A stretch of DNA of 40,944 nucleotides from Planctomycetota bacterium (lineage in GTDB: Bacteria; Planctomycetota; UBA8108; UBA1146), in the NCBI GenBank assembly GCA_013911165.1, contig JACETR010000019.1:1-40944 (forward strand), in the 5' to 3' direction. The translations under genes and the position numbers were made by a program. Shown in pieces: positions 24,173-32,096 of this stretch (position 1 is the stretch's first letter; each line of letters opens with the position of its first letter). The notes under the pieces are model-generated. The model was not told where the DNA came from. It worked only from the letters and a program-made list of their open reading frames with translations, and ran no database searches.

Positions 24173-25858
24173 GTGAAGACAGCGATTCAGCCATTGTCAC
24201 TCGTGAGTCATTTTATGGGTCATTTTACTTCCGTAAGTCTATGGGTCCTTCTTGTCCTCTCGGGAATTCCCCTCGTGGGCTTTTCCCAGGATGTTCCTCC
24301 CGAGGTGATCGACAGGGATCGATCGGTGCGCAAACAGTCGGACGCGCGCAGTGAAGCGTTGGATCAGGTCAGAGAAGGGGTGGCGAGTGGATCCCCCGAG
24401 GTGGTTCTCGATTTCCTCGGCGATGCCTCCGGCATGGTCAGGGATGCAGTCTTCTCCCGACTTCGAAAGTTTTCCGGGGAAGAGTTGGAGCAGGTGGTGA
24501 AAGCGTGGTCTCGACATCCGATGCGCAAAGCGGCACCGGAAACCCGCGATCTCATCGAATCCGGATTGGCGGAAGCTCTCGTTCATCAGCCGCGCCCTGC
24601 GGCAGCAGATTGGTTGCTGACGGTCGCCAGTTCAAAAAAATCAGGACAGGCTTCCCGGGAGTTGTCTCTGGCTGCATTGGCACAACTTCCCCAGGGGAGC
24701 CTCGACAAAAAAACGTTGCGTACACTGATTCGTCTTGCGGACAAGGAGTCCGCATGGTGGATCCGTGGGGAAGCCCTGCTCGCTCTTTCGCGACTTGATC
24801 CCGAAGCTGCAGAAAAATCAGTCTCCCGAGCCTGGAATGAGAAACGCCTGTGGCCGATGAGGCTCATCAGCCTTCAGGCTCAGGTTCATCTGGATTCAGC
24901 CGTCGCGATAGAAAGGGCAACAATACTGTTGGCGGAAGAGATTCGTGATCGACAGGGGGTCTGGGATGGAAGAATTGAGCGAGCGGCCCTCCAGTTGCTG
25001 GGCGAAGAGGTTTCCAAGTTGCCCCGCGCTGAACGTGTTGAAACCATCGAGTCATTGATTTCCAGAGCGATGGACGCAGAAGATGAGAGTTGGCATCCGG
25101 AGATCCCTGTCCTGCGCAAGTTGACGGGCGTGGACCTGTCCACACGCCGCATTACCGCCTGGGACTCCTGGTGGAACAGTCGCAAAAAGCAGTGGCTTGC
25201 CGGGGAGAAGCCGACGTCAGAAAAGGGTGAATCAGCGGATGAAGAGGGAAAGACCCGGGTTGTCGAGTACCACGGTGTCCCCATCGATTCGAAACGCATC
25301 GTCTTTGTCTCCGATGTTTCAGGGGGAATGTCACGGACTCTCGATGGTGAGTTTGACGGTTCGGGGCCCCGTCGTCTGGAAGTTGCTCGCAAGGAGTTGC
25401 TCAGGGTTCTTGGTGAGTTGCCCGCAGAATCTTTGGTGCAGGTGATGTTTTTCGCCAGCTTGCGCATCCCTGTTCTTCCCTCACCCCAGCTTCTTGCTCG
25501 CTGTCACAAGGTGTTGAAGAAGCGAATCAGTGAGCAGGGAGTTCCTCAAGGGAGAGGTGAAGCCCGGGGCAATCTGTATGGTCCCTTGCGTGCGGCCGTC
25601 ATGGAGCCGGGAATCGATACGGTCATCCTGCTCACAGAGGGTGCGGCCACGGAGGGTCGTATCCACGATGGGGATCGTTTGTGTTGGCATGTCGAGCGCT
25701 GGAACCGCTGGTCCAGAGTTCGTGTTCATGTTCTTTCTGTGGGAAGACTCTCCGGCGGGAACCGGGCATTTCTGGAAAAACTGGCGGTTGGGAACGGCGG
25801 CGAGTTTCATGACATCGATGATCGTTTGGGAAAGATCGAAACGGGAGATCGGTACTGA
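24173..25858 (+). CDS. Exported HEAT-repeat / VWA-domain protein
   Basis: A 561-residue exported protein. A signal-like segment (SLWVLLVLSGIPLVGFSQD, ~22-40) is followed by helical HEAT-like repeats (~45-330), for example SGMVRDAVFSRLRKFSGEEL and WIRGEALLALSRLDPEAAEK. A von Willebrand factor A fold follows (~370-555). Its metal-site loop reads VSDVSGGMSRTLDG, so the second Ser of the usual DxSxS motif is Gly. Later strands are VQVMFFASLRI, DTVILLTEGAATEGR and VRVHVLSVG. Such proteins usually mediate protein contacts in the envelope; the partner is unknown. The start is a GTG with GGAAAG upstream; an ATG 14 codons in has no ribosome site. Divergent from the lipoprotein gene and convergent with the lexA-coupled gene. 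Confidence 0.77.
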   Translation: MKTAIQPLSLVSHFMGHFTSVSLWVLLVLSGIPLVGFSQDVPPEVIDRDRSVRKQSDARSEALDQVREGVASGSPEVVLDFLGDASGMVRDAVFSRLRKFSGEELEQVVKAWSRHPMRKAAPETRDLIESGLAEALVHQPRPAAADWLLTVASSKKSGQASRELSLAALAQLPQGSLDKKTLRTLIRLADKESAWWIRGEALLALSRLDPEAAEKSVSRAWNEKRLWPMRLISLQAQVHLDSAVAIERATILLAEEIRDRQGVWDGRIERAALQLLGEEVSKLPRAERVETIESLISRAMDAEDESWHPEIPVLRKLTGVDLSTRRITAWDSWWNSRKKQWLAGEKPTSEKGESADEEGKTRVVEYHGVPIDSKRIVFVSDVSGGMSRTLDGEFDGSGPRRLEVARKELLRVLGELPAESLVQVMFFASLRIPVLPSPQLLARCHKVLKKRISEQGVPQGRGEARGNLYGPLRAAVMEPGIDTVILLTEGAATEGRIHDGDRLCWHVERWNRWSRVRVHVLSVGRLSGGNRAFLEKLAVGNGGEFHDIDDRLGKIETGDRY

Positions 25859-25911
25859 ATCGGGTACCGACACGGGACGAGCGGGAACGAGTAAACGTCG
25901 AGTACTACTCA

Positions 25912-26175
25912 CTATTCCAGAAATACACGTTCCAATCTCCAGGTGGCCTGCCCTTCCTGAAAAGCCAATTCCAGGATGTCTCCGGAGTCGACAGTCACCG
26001 TGAAGCCGTGAACCGGTGGCTGGAATGAACGATCGACCCAATGGGAGTGATTTTCAGTGACCTTGAATGAGCGTCGATTCCAGCACAGTGATATCACTTC
26101 GATCCGATCGTTTCGGTAGCGAATCACGACCTCTTCCAGTGGCTCATCGACCCTTTCCTCGCGAACAACCGTCAT
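25912..26175 (-). CDS. Small protein translationally coupled to lexA (DUF6504-like)
   Basis: An 87-residue soluble protein with mostly beta pattern. The residues ISLCWNRRSFKVTENHSHWV in the middle and ATWRLERVFLE at the end are its most distinctive parts. From memory, a basic-aromatic core ending in 'HWV' plus a 'WRLERV' end is the layout of DUF6504, found beside translesion-polymerase genes in actinobacteria; I could not check this. The ATG overlaps the lexA stop by 4 bases (ATGA), so it is translated with LexA from the SOS-controlled transcript. A role in the damage response is therefore likely, but no activity can be read from the sequence. A longer open frame upstream is only the shadow of lexA. 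Confidence 0.72.
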   Translation of the reverse strand: MTVVREERVDEPLEEVVIRYRNDRIEVISLCWNRRSFKVTENHSHWVDRSFQPPVHGFTVTVDSGDILELAFQEGQATWRLERVFLE

Positions 26176-27020
26176 TGTGACTCCGGTTGTTGTGAGGAGC
26201 TTGAACCGGGTTCCGAGACACGGGTTTGCGGACGTCGAAATCGCCTCACTACCCCGATCAGTTTGCCAAAGATCTGGATCTCTCCCATCTCGGCCTTCAA
26301 TTCCAGAGGAGGAAAATCGGGGTGAGCCGATTCCAGAAACACTTTGGAACCCTCGCCCTTTCCCGATGTCATTCGCCAGCGTTTCAGGGTGCCTTCCCCT
26401 TCGATGGTCACTGCGGCGATCTCGCCATTTTCGGCATGGGATTGGCGACGAATGACGGCGTGATCTCCAGAGTGAATCCCGGCGTCGCGCATGCTCTCTC
26501 CTTCGACGAGAAGTGCGACGACGTCGTTTTTCTGACCAAAGGCGGTCGGAGCCATCTCCAACCATTCATCGGGAGATTGCCCCTGATCCAGGCAACTTTC
26601 GATGGGGATTCCCGCTGCGATCCTGCCAACCACAGGAATCGATTTGTCTGTTTCAACGCGATTCACCATGGATGGATTGGGAGCCCAGCTGCGGGATCCA
26701 CCCCCTGCGACCTGAATGATCCAGCCCTCTTCGGAGAGATTTTTCAAATGTCGATGTGCGGAAGCGGGGGAGGAAAGGCCGAGTTGGTCCGCCAACTCTC
26801 TGACGGTGGCGGGTCTTCCTTGTCCCTCGAGTATGAGATGGAGCATCCGCTCCCGGGTGCTTCCAGTCGGATCCGGTGTAGTGGGGGCCCGTGAAGGAGT
26901 GGTCGAAGAATTCGTCGAAGGGCCCGCAGGCGATGCAGTGTCGGGTGTGGATTTGTTTCCACTCTTCCGGGAGGCTCCTGGTAAAGACTTGTCGCTGGAT
27001 CGTCGACGGGATGCTGGCAC
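26172..27020 (-). CDS. lexA: LexA repressor
   Basis: SOS repressor/protease of about 282 residues, longer than the usual ~200-230. A Ser/Thr/Pro/Arg-rich tail of ~55 residues precedes the winged-helix domain (TVRELADQLGLSSPASAHRH with LKNLSEEGW). The cleavage site RIAAGIPI (Ala136-Gly137), the catalytic Ser in VEGESMRDAG (Ser176) and the Lys in GEGTLKRW (Lys213) are all intact, so RecA-stimulated self-cleavage should work. I place the start at the GTG at 27020, behind CAGGGGAG. A TTG at 27068 would sit only 5 bases after the -10 box, and an ATG at 26846 would remove the start of the first helix. The stop overlaps a small gene (ATGA). Its own SOS box indicates autoregulation. Confidence 0.93.
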   Translation of the reverse strand: MPASRRRSSDKSLPGASRKSGNKSTPDTASPAGPSTNSSTTPSRAPTTPDPTGSTRERMLHLILEGQGRPATVRELADQLGLSSPASAHRHLKNLSEEGWIIQVAGGGSRSWAPNPSMVNRVETDKSIPVVGRIAAGIPIESCLDQGQSPDEWLEMAPTAFGQKNDVVALLVEGESMRDAGIHSGDHAVIRRQSHAENGEIAAVTIEGEGTLKRWRMTSGKGEGSKVFLESAHPDFPPLELKAEMGEIQIFGKLIGVVRRFRRPQTRVSEPGSSSSQQPESQ

Positions 27021-27073
27021 TGGTGGACTCCCCTGAATTGAGTGGCTGGGTCGCCTGAGCGACGTCAACTTTC

Positions 27074-27102
27074 AGGATGGCGAACGTTTGTTCGTGAGTC
27101 AA
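27074..27102 (-). promoter_or_regulatory. lexA promoter with LexA (SOS) box
   Basis: On the minus strand TTGACT (27102-27097) and a weak -10, CATCCT (27079-27074), stand 17 bases apart. The spacer contains CGAACGTTTGTTCG (plus strand 27081-27094). The geometry is the same as at dinB: the TTG of the -35 box is equally distant from the CGAAC/GTTCG dyad. It lies in the 89 bases between the queF stop and the lexA GTG, so lexA has its own damage-controlled promoter. Confidence 0.8.
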
Positions 27103-27109
27103 GAAGGCT

Positions 27110-27469
27110 TCAGGGGCGAGTTCCGTGTTCGGCGGTGATGGTCGGAGTCAGACCACCGCGAACGTAGAAATGACCGGTGACCTTGAACCAACGGGGTTCG
27201 CATGCCGCCACCATGTCGTCGAGGATCTGATTGGTGATGGCTTCATGAAATGCGCCTTCATCCCGGTATGACCACAGGTAGAGCTTGAGGGATTTGCTTT
27301 CGATGCACTTTTGGTCGGGGATGTATTCCAACTCGAAGCGGGCAAAATCCGGTTGCCCGGTCAATGGACACAAGCAAGTGAACTCAGGGCAATCAAAATG
27401 AATCACGAAATCCCTGCCCGTGTTGGGATTCGGAAAAGTGTCGAGGTTTCTGCTGGGTTGGGTGGACAA
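27110..27469 (-). CDS. queF: NADPH-dependent 7-cyano-7-deazaguanine reductase QueF
   Basis: A 119-residue unimodular QueF, which reduces preQ0 to preQ1 in the queuosine pathway for tRNA modification. The family signature ESKSLKLYLWSYRDEGAFHE (~57-76) binds substrate, and the active-site Cys-Asp pair lies in FTCLCPLTGQPDFA (~30-43). The VTGHFYVRGG segment near the C-terminus also matches. The start is a TTG preceded by GAGGAAGGGG. It sits directly upstream of lexA on the same strand. No other queuosine gene is in the window and I see no preQ1-type leader in the upstream gap. Confidence 0.94.
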   Translation of the reverse strand: MSTQPSRNLDTFPNPNTGRDFVIHFDCPEFTCLCPLTGQPDFARFELEYIPDQKCIESKSLKLYLWSYRDEGAFHEAITNQILDDMVAACEPRWFKVTGHFYVRGGLTPTITAEHGTRP

Positions 27470-27737
27470 GGGATCCCCTTCCTCAAATGAAGACAGTGCC
27501 GCATCTTAGCGGTATGGCACCGGGTTGGGGAGACATGTCCGGGGAATCCCGGAGAAAGGTGAGGGATTGGGGCAGCCCCAGGGGATATTGGATGGAACCC
27601 CATCCCGGGAGAGATATATTTGGAACAGACATGCCACATACGACAAGGGTCACCTGACGGCCGGGGGATCTTTGGTGGTTCAGGCGAGCGACAGCGGGTT
27701 CGAGTGCGAGTTGCCCAACAGTGAGGGAAGATTGGCA

Positions 27738-28427
27738 GTGGAGAGTTCCAGGCACATCATTCTGGGTAATGGATCCGAACTGAGACGGGTTCTGTCCCTG
27801 ATCGAGGCGGACCCTCACCATGAGTGTGTTGGCTGTATTCCTTGGAAGGGGACCGACCCGTCCCTTGATCCTGCAGATCCGGGGCTGGGGGTCCACCTTT
27901 GGTTGGGTCTCGTTGACCATTTGGAGGATCTGGTTGCCACTCACCGCTGTTCAGTCGTGTTGGGAATCTCCTCCGCCGAAGAACGCTGGCAAGCCCTTGG
28001 AACTCTTTCCTCTCTCTCGATCGAACCTGCTTCACTGATCTCTGCGGATGCCCACGTGGATCCCCACGTGCACATCGGTGCTGGAACTGTGATTCACCAA
28101 AGCGTGATCGTCGAGCGTGAGGTGACGATGGGCAAGGGTTGCCTGTTGTTACCCGGCAGTCGCATGGCAGTCGGCTCGCGCTGCGGAGACGCCGTGGTGC
28201 TGGAGTCGGGAAGTCAGGTTCTGGATATGGCGAGAGTGGGGGATGAAGTTCACCTGGGAACCCGCTCTACGGTCATGGACGATCGTATCGTCGGGCCTTC
28301 TGCGCTGATCTTGCCCGGATCCATCGTGACGACCGATGTCGAGCCCAATGCGATTGTCAGTGGTACTCCAGCGACAATTCAGGGGGAAGAAACTTCCCGT
28401 GACAACAGCAGCGATCCGGCGGGATAA
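27738..28427 (+). CDS. NeuD/PglD-like hexapeptide-repeat protein
   Basis: About 229 residues. A short Rossmann-like N-terminal part (HIILGNGSELRRVLSLIE) precedes a left-handed beta-helix built from hexapeptide repeats (HVDPHVHIGAGTVIHQSVIV, then MGKGCLLLPGSRMAVGS) and ends with VEPNAIVSGTPA, as in sialic-acid-type O-acetyltransferases. The catalytic His-Glu pair expected in the mid-helix of NeuD/PglD (VxxHE-type) seems absent: the aligned stretch reads SQVLDMARVG. It may therefore be a non-catalytic or altered relative. The start at the GTG 27738 follows AGGGAAG and gives the family length. truD follows 30 bases downstream on the same strand. Confidence 0.7.
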   Translation: MESSRHIILGNGSELRRVLSLIEADPHHECVGCIPWKGTDPSLDPADPGLGVHLWLGLVDHLEDLVATHRCSVVLGISSAEERWQALGTLSSLSIEPASLISADAHVDPHVHIGAGTVIHQSVIVEREVTMGKGCLLLPGSRMAVGSRCGDAVVLESGSQVLDMARVGDEVHLGTRSTVMDDRIVGPSALILPGSIVTTDVEPNAIVSGTPATIQGEETSRDNSSDPAG

Positions 28428-28457
28428 TGTGTCAGAGACCAGGGCAAAGGGGATCAG

Positions 28458-29837
28458 TTGGCTGAAGACTCATTAAGTATTTCGGGTGCCGAATCTGTTG
28501 AAGATTTCAGCATGCTTTCTCGCAAGGAGGAGGGCTACCAACCTCCGCGGCTGATGACAGAAATCGAACCCACAGGCGGAGTCATCCGCCAACGGTGGGA
28601 AGACTTCCGGGTGAAGGAGATTCCTCTCTATACCCCCTGTGGATCAGGTGAGCACCTCTATCTGACCATCGAGAAGCGTAATCGAACTACCTTGCAAGCA
28701 CGCAATCACCTCGCCCGCGTCTTTGAAGTCTCACCGGATGACGTGGGATTTGCGGGATTCAAGGACAAGCGTGCCGTCACTTCCCAAACCTTTTCAATTC
28801 CAGTGCTTTCTGATCGAAAGGTGCCAGAGGTCGAGGAGCACTGGATTGAGGTTCTGGAAGTACAGAGACACAAAAACAAAATCAGGACGGGTCATTTGCA
28901 GGGGAACCGGTTTGAAATCCTGATCCGTGAAACCCGGCCAGATTGTCTTGAGGATACTCGCAAGGTTTTGCAGGCGGTCGCCCAAAGTGGACTGCCCAAT
29001 TTTTATGGCCCCCAACGCTTTGGCATGCACGGAGATGGCGCGAGGGTAGGGTCCGCATTGTTGAGAAGGCAGGTCGACGAAGCCGTCCATCTGCTCCTTG
29101 GCCCCCGTGAAGGAGTGGATGAGGAATATCGGCATGCCTTTGCTTCAGGAGACATTCAGAAGTCTCTTCAACTCTTGCCGCCGGGGAGAAGTACAGAACT
29201 TTCACTGTTGAAGTCTTTCAGGTCTCACCCGGGAAACATGCGTGCTGCCGCACGCAGGATCCCCCGTCCTTTACGCAAGATGTACTATTCCGCCTATCAG
29301 TCTGAATTGTTCAACTGGGTTCTGATCGAGCGGATGATGAGAAGCCAGGACGGATTCCATATGCCGTGGGGGGGAGACATCTGTCAACTGGAGGGGCGTC
29401 GATCCCGATTCCATGTGGAGACAGACCCTGTGGCCCTGGAAAGGGAGCGTGAGCGTGCTCGCGCCGGTGAGATTTCGCCGACAGGTCCGATCTTTGGTCG
29501 CAAAATGAAGTTGCCGACCGGCGTCTCCGGACAGATCGAGGCTCAGGTCCTTGAGTCGGAGGGATTGCGACCCGAATCATGGTTGTCACATGTCAAGGGT
29601 CTCGACCTGGATGGTTCGCGTCGTCCATTGAGAGTGCCGGTGGCTGATCCGGAAGCAGAGTGGGTAGACGGAGAAGGATTGTGGTTGAGGTTCGGATTGC
29701 CTGCAGGGTCATTTGCGACAACGTTGCTCGATCAGGTGATGGGGCCTGAGGCCGCAAACAAAGAAACCCCCGGAATCGATCCCGATTCCGGAGGTTCCCC
29801 GATTGAAACTTCTGAAGGTCTTCCCGACGAAAACTGA
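28458..29837 (+). CDS. truD: tRNA pseudouridine(13) synthase TruD
   Basis: A 459-residue pseudouridine synthase that isomerises U13 in tRNA(Glu). The catalytic Asp lies in VGFAGFKDKRAVTSQ (Asp103) and the family motif PNFYGPQRFGMHG is intact, as is the MYYSAYQSELFNWVL segment. The N-terminal ~35 residues before the TruD fold are not conserved. The TTG start with AAAGGGG upstream is likely, but an ATG at 28512 would also work. The C-terminal tail after GSFATTLLDQVMG is Pro/Asp/Gly-rich and coincides with a hairpin that probably terminates the opposite-strand greA-like gene. Confidence 0.92.
   Translation: MAEDSLSISGAESVEDFSMLSRKEEGYQPPRLMTEIEPTGGVIRQRWEDFRVKEIPLYTPCGSGEHLYLTIEKRNRTTLQARNHLARVFEVSPDDVGFAGFKDKRAVTSQTFSIPVLSDRKVPEVEEHWIEVLEVQRHKNKIRTGHLQGNRFEILIRETRPDCLEDTRKVLQAVAQSGLPNFYGPQRFGMHGDGARVGSALLRRQVDEAVHLLLGPREGVDEEYRHAFASGDIQKSLQLLPPGRSTELSLLKSFRSHPGNMRAAARRIPRPLRKMYYSAYQSELFNWVLIERMMRSQDGFHMPWGGDICQLEGRRSRFHVETDPVALERERERARAGEISPTGPIFGRKMKLPTGVSGQIEAQVLESEGLRPESWLSHVKGLDLDGSRRPLRVPVADPEAEWVDGEGLWLRFGLPAGSFATTLLDQVMGPEAANKETPGIDPDSGGSPIETSEGLPDEN
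29765..29796 (-). terminator. Terminator of the greA-like gene inside truD coding sequence
   Basis: AACC-C-CCGGAATCG (29765-29778), loop ATCC, CGATTCCGG-A-GGTT (29783-29796). On the minus strand this long stem ends in GGGGGTTTCTTTGTTT, a rho-independent layout, about 55 bases after the greA-like stop. On the plus strand no T-run follows. Confidence 0.7.
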
Positions 29838-29851
29838 TCCTTCTCAAAAGG

Positions 29852-32059
29852 TCATTTTGCGACAGGCACTTCACCCTTCTCAATGCTGAGGATCTTGAAG
29901 GATTGGATTCCGGTAGGAAGCTCCACCTCAAACTCGTCACCCGGCTTCTTTTGCAAAAGTGCGGTACCCAGCGGGGACAGGTATGAGAGAACGCCCTCAT
30001 CAGGACCTCCATCCCACGGACCGAGAATCGAGTAGGTCACTTCACTGTCATTGGCAATGGAATGGATCGTCACCCGACTTCCGAGACTGACCAGATTTGT
30101 GGTGGCCTTGTCGGGGTCGATGATCTGTGAACGATCCAGCTCCGCCTGCAACTCAAGGACTCTCCTGTTGAGATTTTCGCGCTCTTCAATCGCAGCGGTG
30201 TATTCAGCGTTCTCACTCAAGTCACCCAGGGCCGCCGCATCTCCGACAGCCTTGTAAATCTCCGGAAGTTTGACGTTTCTCAATTCCTCGAGCTCTTTGC
30301 TGACTCGTTCGATTCCAAAAGTGGTCGAGTAAATCGCATTCGAGGAGGCCGAGGAGGCCTGTGTCTGCTTCATTCCAGCCAAAACCTTGGGGAACTTGCG
30401 CAGGATCACTGCTTTGAGCTTTTCAATATTGGCATCACTGATGGTTCTGAGGCTGACGACCAAACTGTAGATTTCCCGAGCGTCATGGATTTTGCACTGA
30501 TCGAGAGTCCGGTTGAGCATGTTGAACGGCTTGGCCGTCAGATGCTGACGATACCTTTTGACAGTGCGCGCGAGATCCGGGGTTTCCTTGTTGGAAAATT
30601 CCAATGCCAGTCGATCAAGAAGGGAGAGGCACTGGCGGACCAAGTCAGGAGTGGATACTCCATCGAGCATCGGAAAGTCTGCGGTATTTGAAGCTGTGGC
30701 CCTGCGAGCAAGGAAGAGATACAGAAGCGGTGATTTGCCGGGCTGCCTCAGGGTGTCGATGGCAATCTCGTGCAAGACTTCCATTCTTTTTTCGTTACGG
30801 AATTTTTCAATCAACAACTCACGAAGGGTATCGTCCGCGGCCATGAACAATTCCTCGGAGTTGTTGGCGAACTCGTCCGGGTTGAGCTGGATGAGAATGT
30901 CGAGAGTTTCGTGAATCTCATCTTCTCTGGAAATGTTGTTGAGCAGATTGGCGACATTCTTTTCCTTGATCGCCAATGCACCGATGGCCATTTCTTCCTG
31001 ACCGTTACTGGCATGCTCTCGCAAAAGCAGCAGTGCTGAGACTCTTTCGGAGCGGGGAAGGTCTCCACGATCGACGTCCCTGCGCAATCGAGAGAAGCCT
31101 TCCTCCAGACTGGAGATCTGATCGGGCCCCAATTCGGCGAGTGATTCACGGATGGACTGCAGTAACTCCGACGGATTCAAGCCCTTGAACTTGCGGCTGA
31201 GACTGGTGTCCAGATCGTCAGGAGTATCGAGGAGGTAGAGCTCGTTGTTTTTGCCACCGGTTTGGCCGACGAGACTTTCCTTCTTGAGAGCATTGCGGGT
31301 CCGTGACCACCATTTGCTCCAAGAGGTCGCAGGAATCGCGGTCCCTGCAATCAAATCCTTGACCCTTGGAAGGGGCAGGGGTTTGCTGCTGGTACGCAGG
31401 GCCAATTTGATCAATTCCACCGGGTCTTCTTCAGCCAGTCTTTTCAGTTCTTCCGGTTTGCGCCAAGCCATGACGAGGAAGTGGTCATGATCGAGGGGAG
31501 TGCAAACCTGTGGCAAGGCCTCCAACTTCATGGAGTGCCCTTCCTTTTTCTCGAAGTCGATCATGGCCATCTCGGTTTTGGAGTCGAGGGACTTGACCTC
31601 GCCCACACCCCAGCCGGAGCGGTGCTTGACGAAGGATCCCGGTTGATAGTGAACCATTCTCTTGAAGAGGGGGATGACTTCGCCGGGGCGAGTCCCTTTC
31701 ATCAAACCTGAGTTTTCAACACAGGCATCAAAACCGTCAATGTGTCCGAAGTGTTCTTTGTAACTGGTCAGAAGGAGTTGTCTCATGTCCTCACTGCGTG
31801 GCAGGGTGCAGGCGAGAGTTTCGATGAACTCCAGTTTCTTTTCGGGAACCAGTGAGTCGGCATTTCCGGACTGGTAGATCAACTCCATCATTTGACCGGC
31901 GCGTTCTTCATGCCCCTGGGCAATCGCCGACTTTGCTGCGACCAGGTAGTCCGGAAATTTTGTACTGCCTCCCTCGATAGCATCCAGCCAGGCTTCTTCG
32001 TAGTCGTCCCAGGACTGGTCTTTCAGAGCGCGTTCGGTTCGATCGAGGAATTGAGACAT
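29852..32059 (-). CDS. greA: GreA-type transcript cleavage factor with ~550-residue N-terminal extension
   Basis: A 735-residue fusion; normal GreA is ~158. The last ~180 residues are complete GreA: a coiled coil with ALGDLSENAEYTAAIEE (~610-626), keeping the acidic tip Asp and Glu that trigger RNA cleavage in stalled RNA polymerase, then an FKBP-like C-domain (LSYLSPLGTALLQKKPGDEF). The N-terminal part is helical and repeat-like except for a beta segment at ~140-185 (GSFVKHRSGWGVGEVKSLDS), which resembles the CarD/TRCF RNA-polymerase-binding module. Long GreA proteins of this kind are known from Chlamydiae and some other phyla. The ATG at 32059 follows AGGACGGAACAAG; the longer frame is overlapped by hutI. 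It follows hutI by 37 bases. Confidence 0.88.
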   Translation of the reverse strand: MSQFLDRTERALKDQSWDDYEEAWLDAIEGGSTKFPDYLVAAKSAIAQGHEERAGQMMELIYQSGNADSLVPEKKLEFIETLACTLPRSEDMRQLLLTSYKEHFGHIDGFDACVENSGLMKGTRPGEVIPLFKRMVHYQPGSFVKHRSGWGVGEVKSLDSKTEMAMIDFEKKEGHSMKLEALPQVCTPLDHDHFLVMAWRKPEELKRLAEEDPVELIKLALRTSSKPLPLPRVKDLIAGTAIPATSWSKWWSRTRNALKKESLVGQTGGKNNELYLLDTPDDLDTSLSRKFKGLNPSELLQSIRESLAELGPDQISSLEEGFSRLRRDVDRGDLPRSERVSALLLLREHASNGQEEMAIGALAIKEKNVANLLNNISREDEIHETLDILIQLNPDEFANNSEELFMAADDTLRELLIEKFRNEKRMEVLHEIAIDTLRQPGKSPLLYLFLARRATASNTADFPMLDGVSTPDLVRQCLSLLDRLALEFSNKETPDLARTVKRYRQHLTAKPFNMLNRTLDQCKIHDAREIYSLVVSLRTISDANIEKLKAVILRKFPKVLAGMKQTQASSASSNAIYSTTFGIERVSKELEELRNVKLPEIYKAVGDAAALGDLSENAEYTAAIEERENLNRRVLELQAELDRSQIIDPDKATTNLVSLGSRVTIHSIANDSEVTYSILGPWDGGPDEGVLSYLSPLGTALLQKKPGDEFEVELPTGIQSFKILSIEKGEVPVAK

Positions 32060-32096
32060 CTTGTTCCGTCCTATAAGCACCAGAGGTGCTCTCTCA

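Noticed and set aside
26176..26565. Longer start for the small lexA-coupled gene (217 codons)
   Set aside because: The upstream 130 codons are Arg-rich antiframe sequence within lexA; the ATG overlapping the lexA stop is the natural start.
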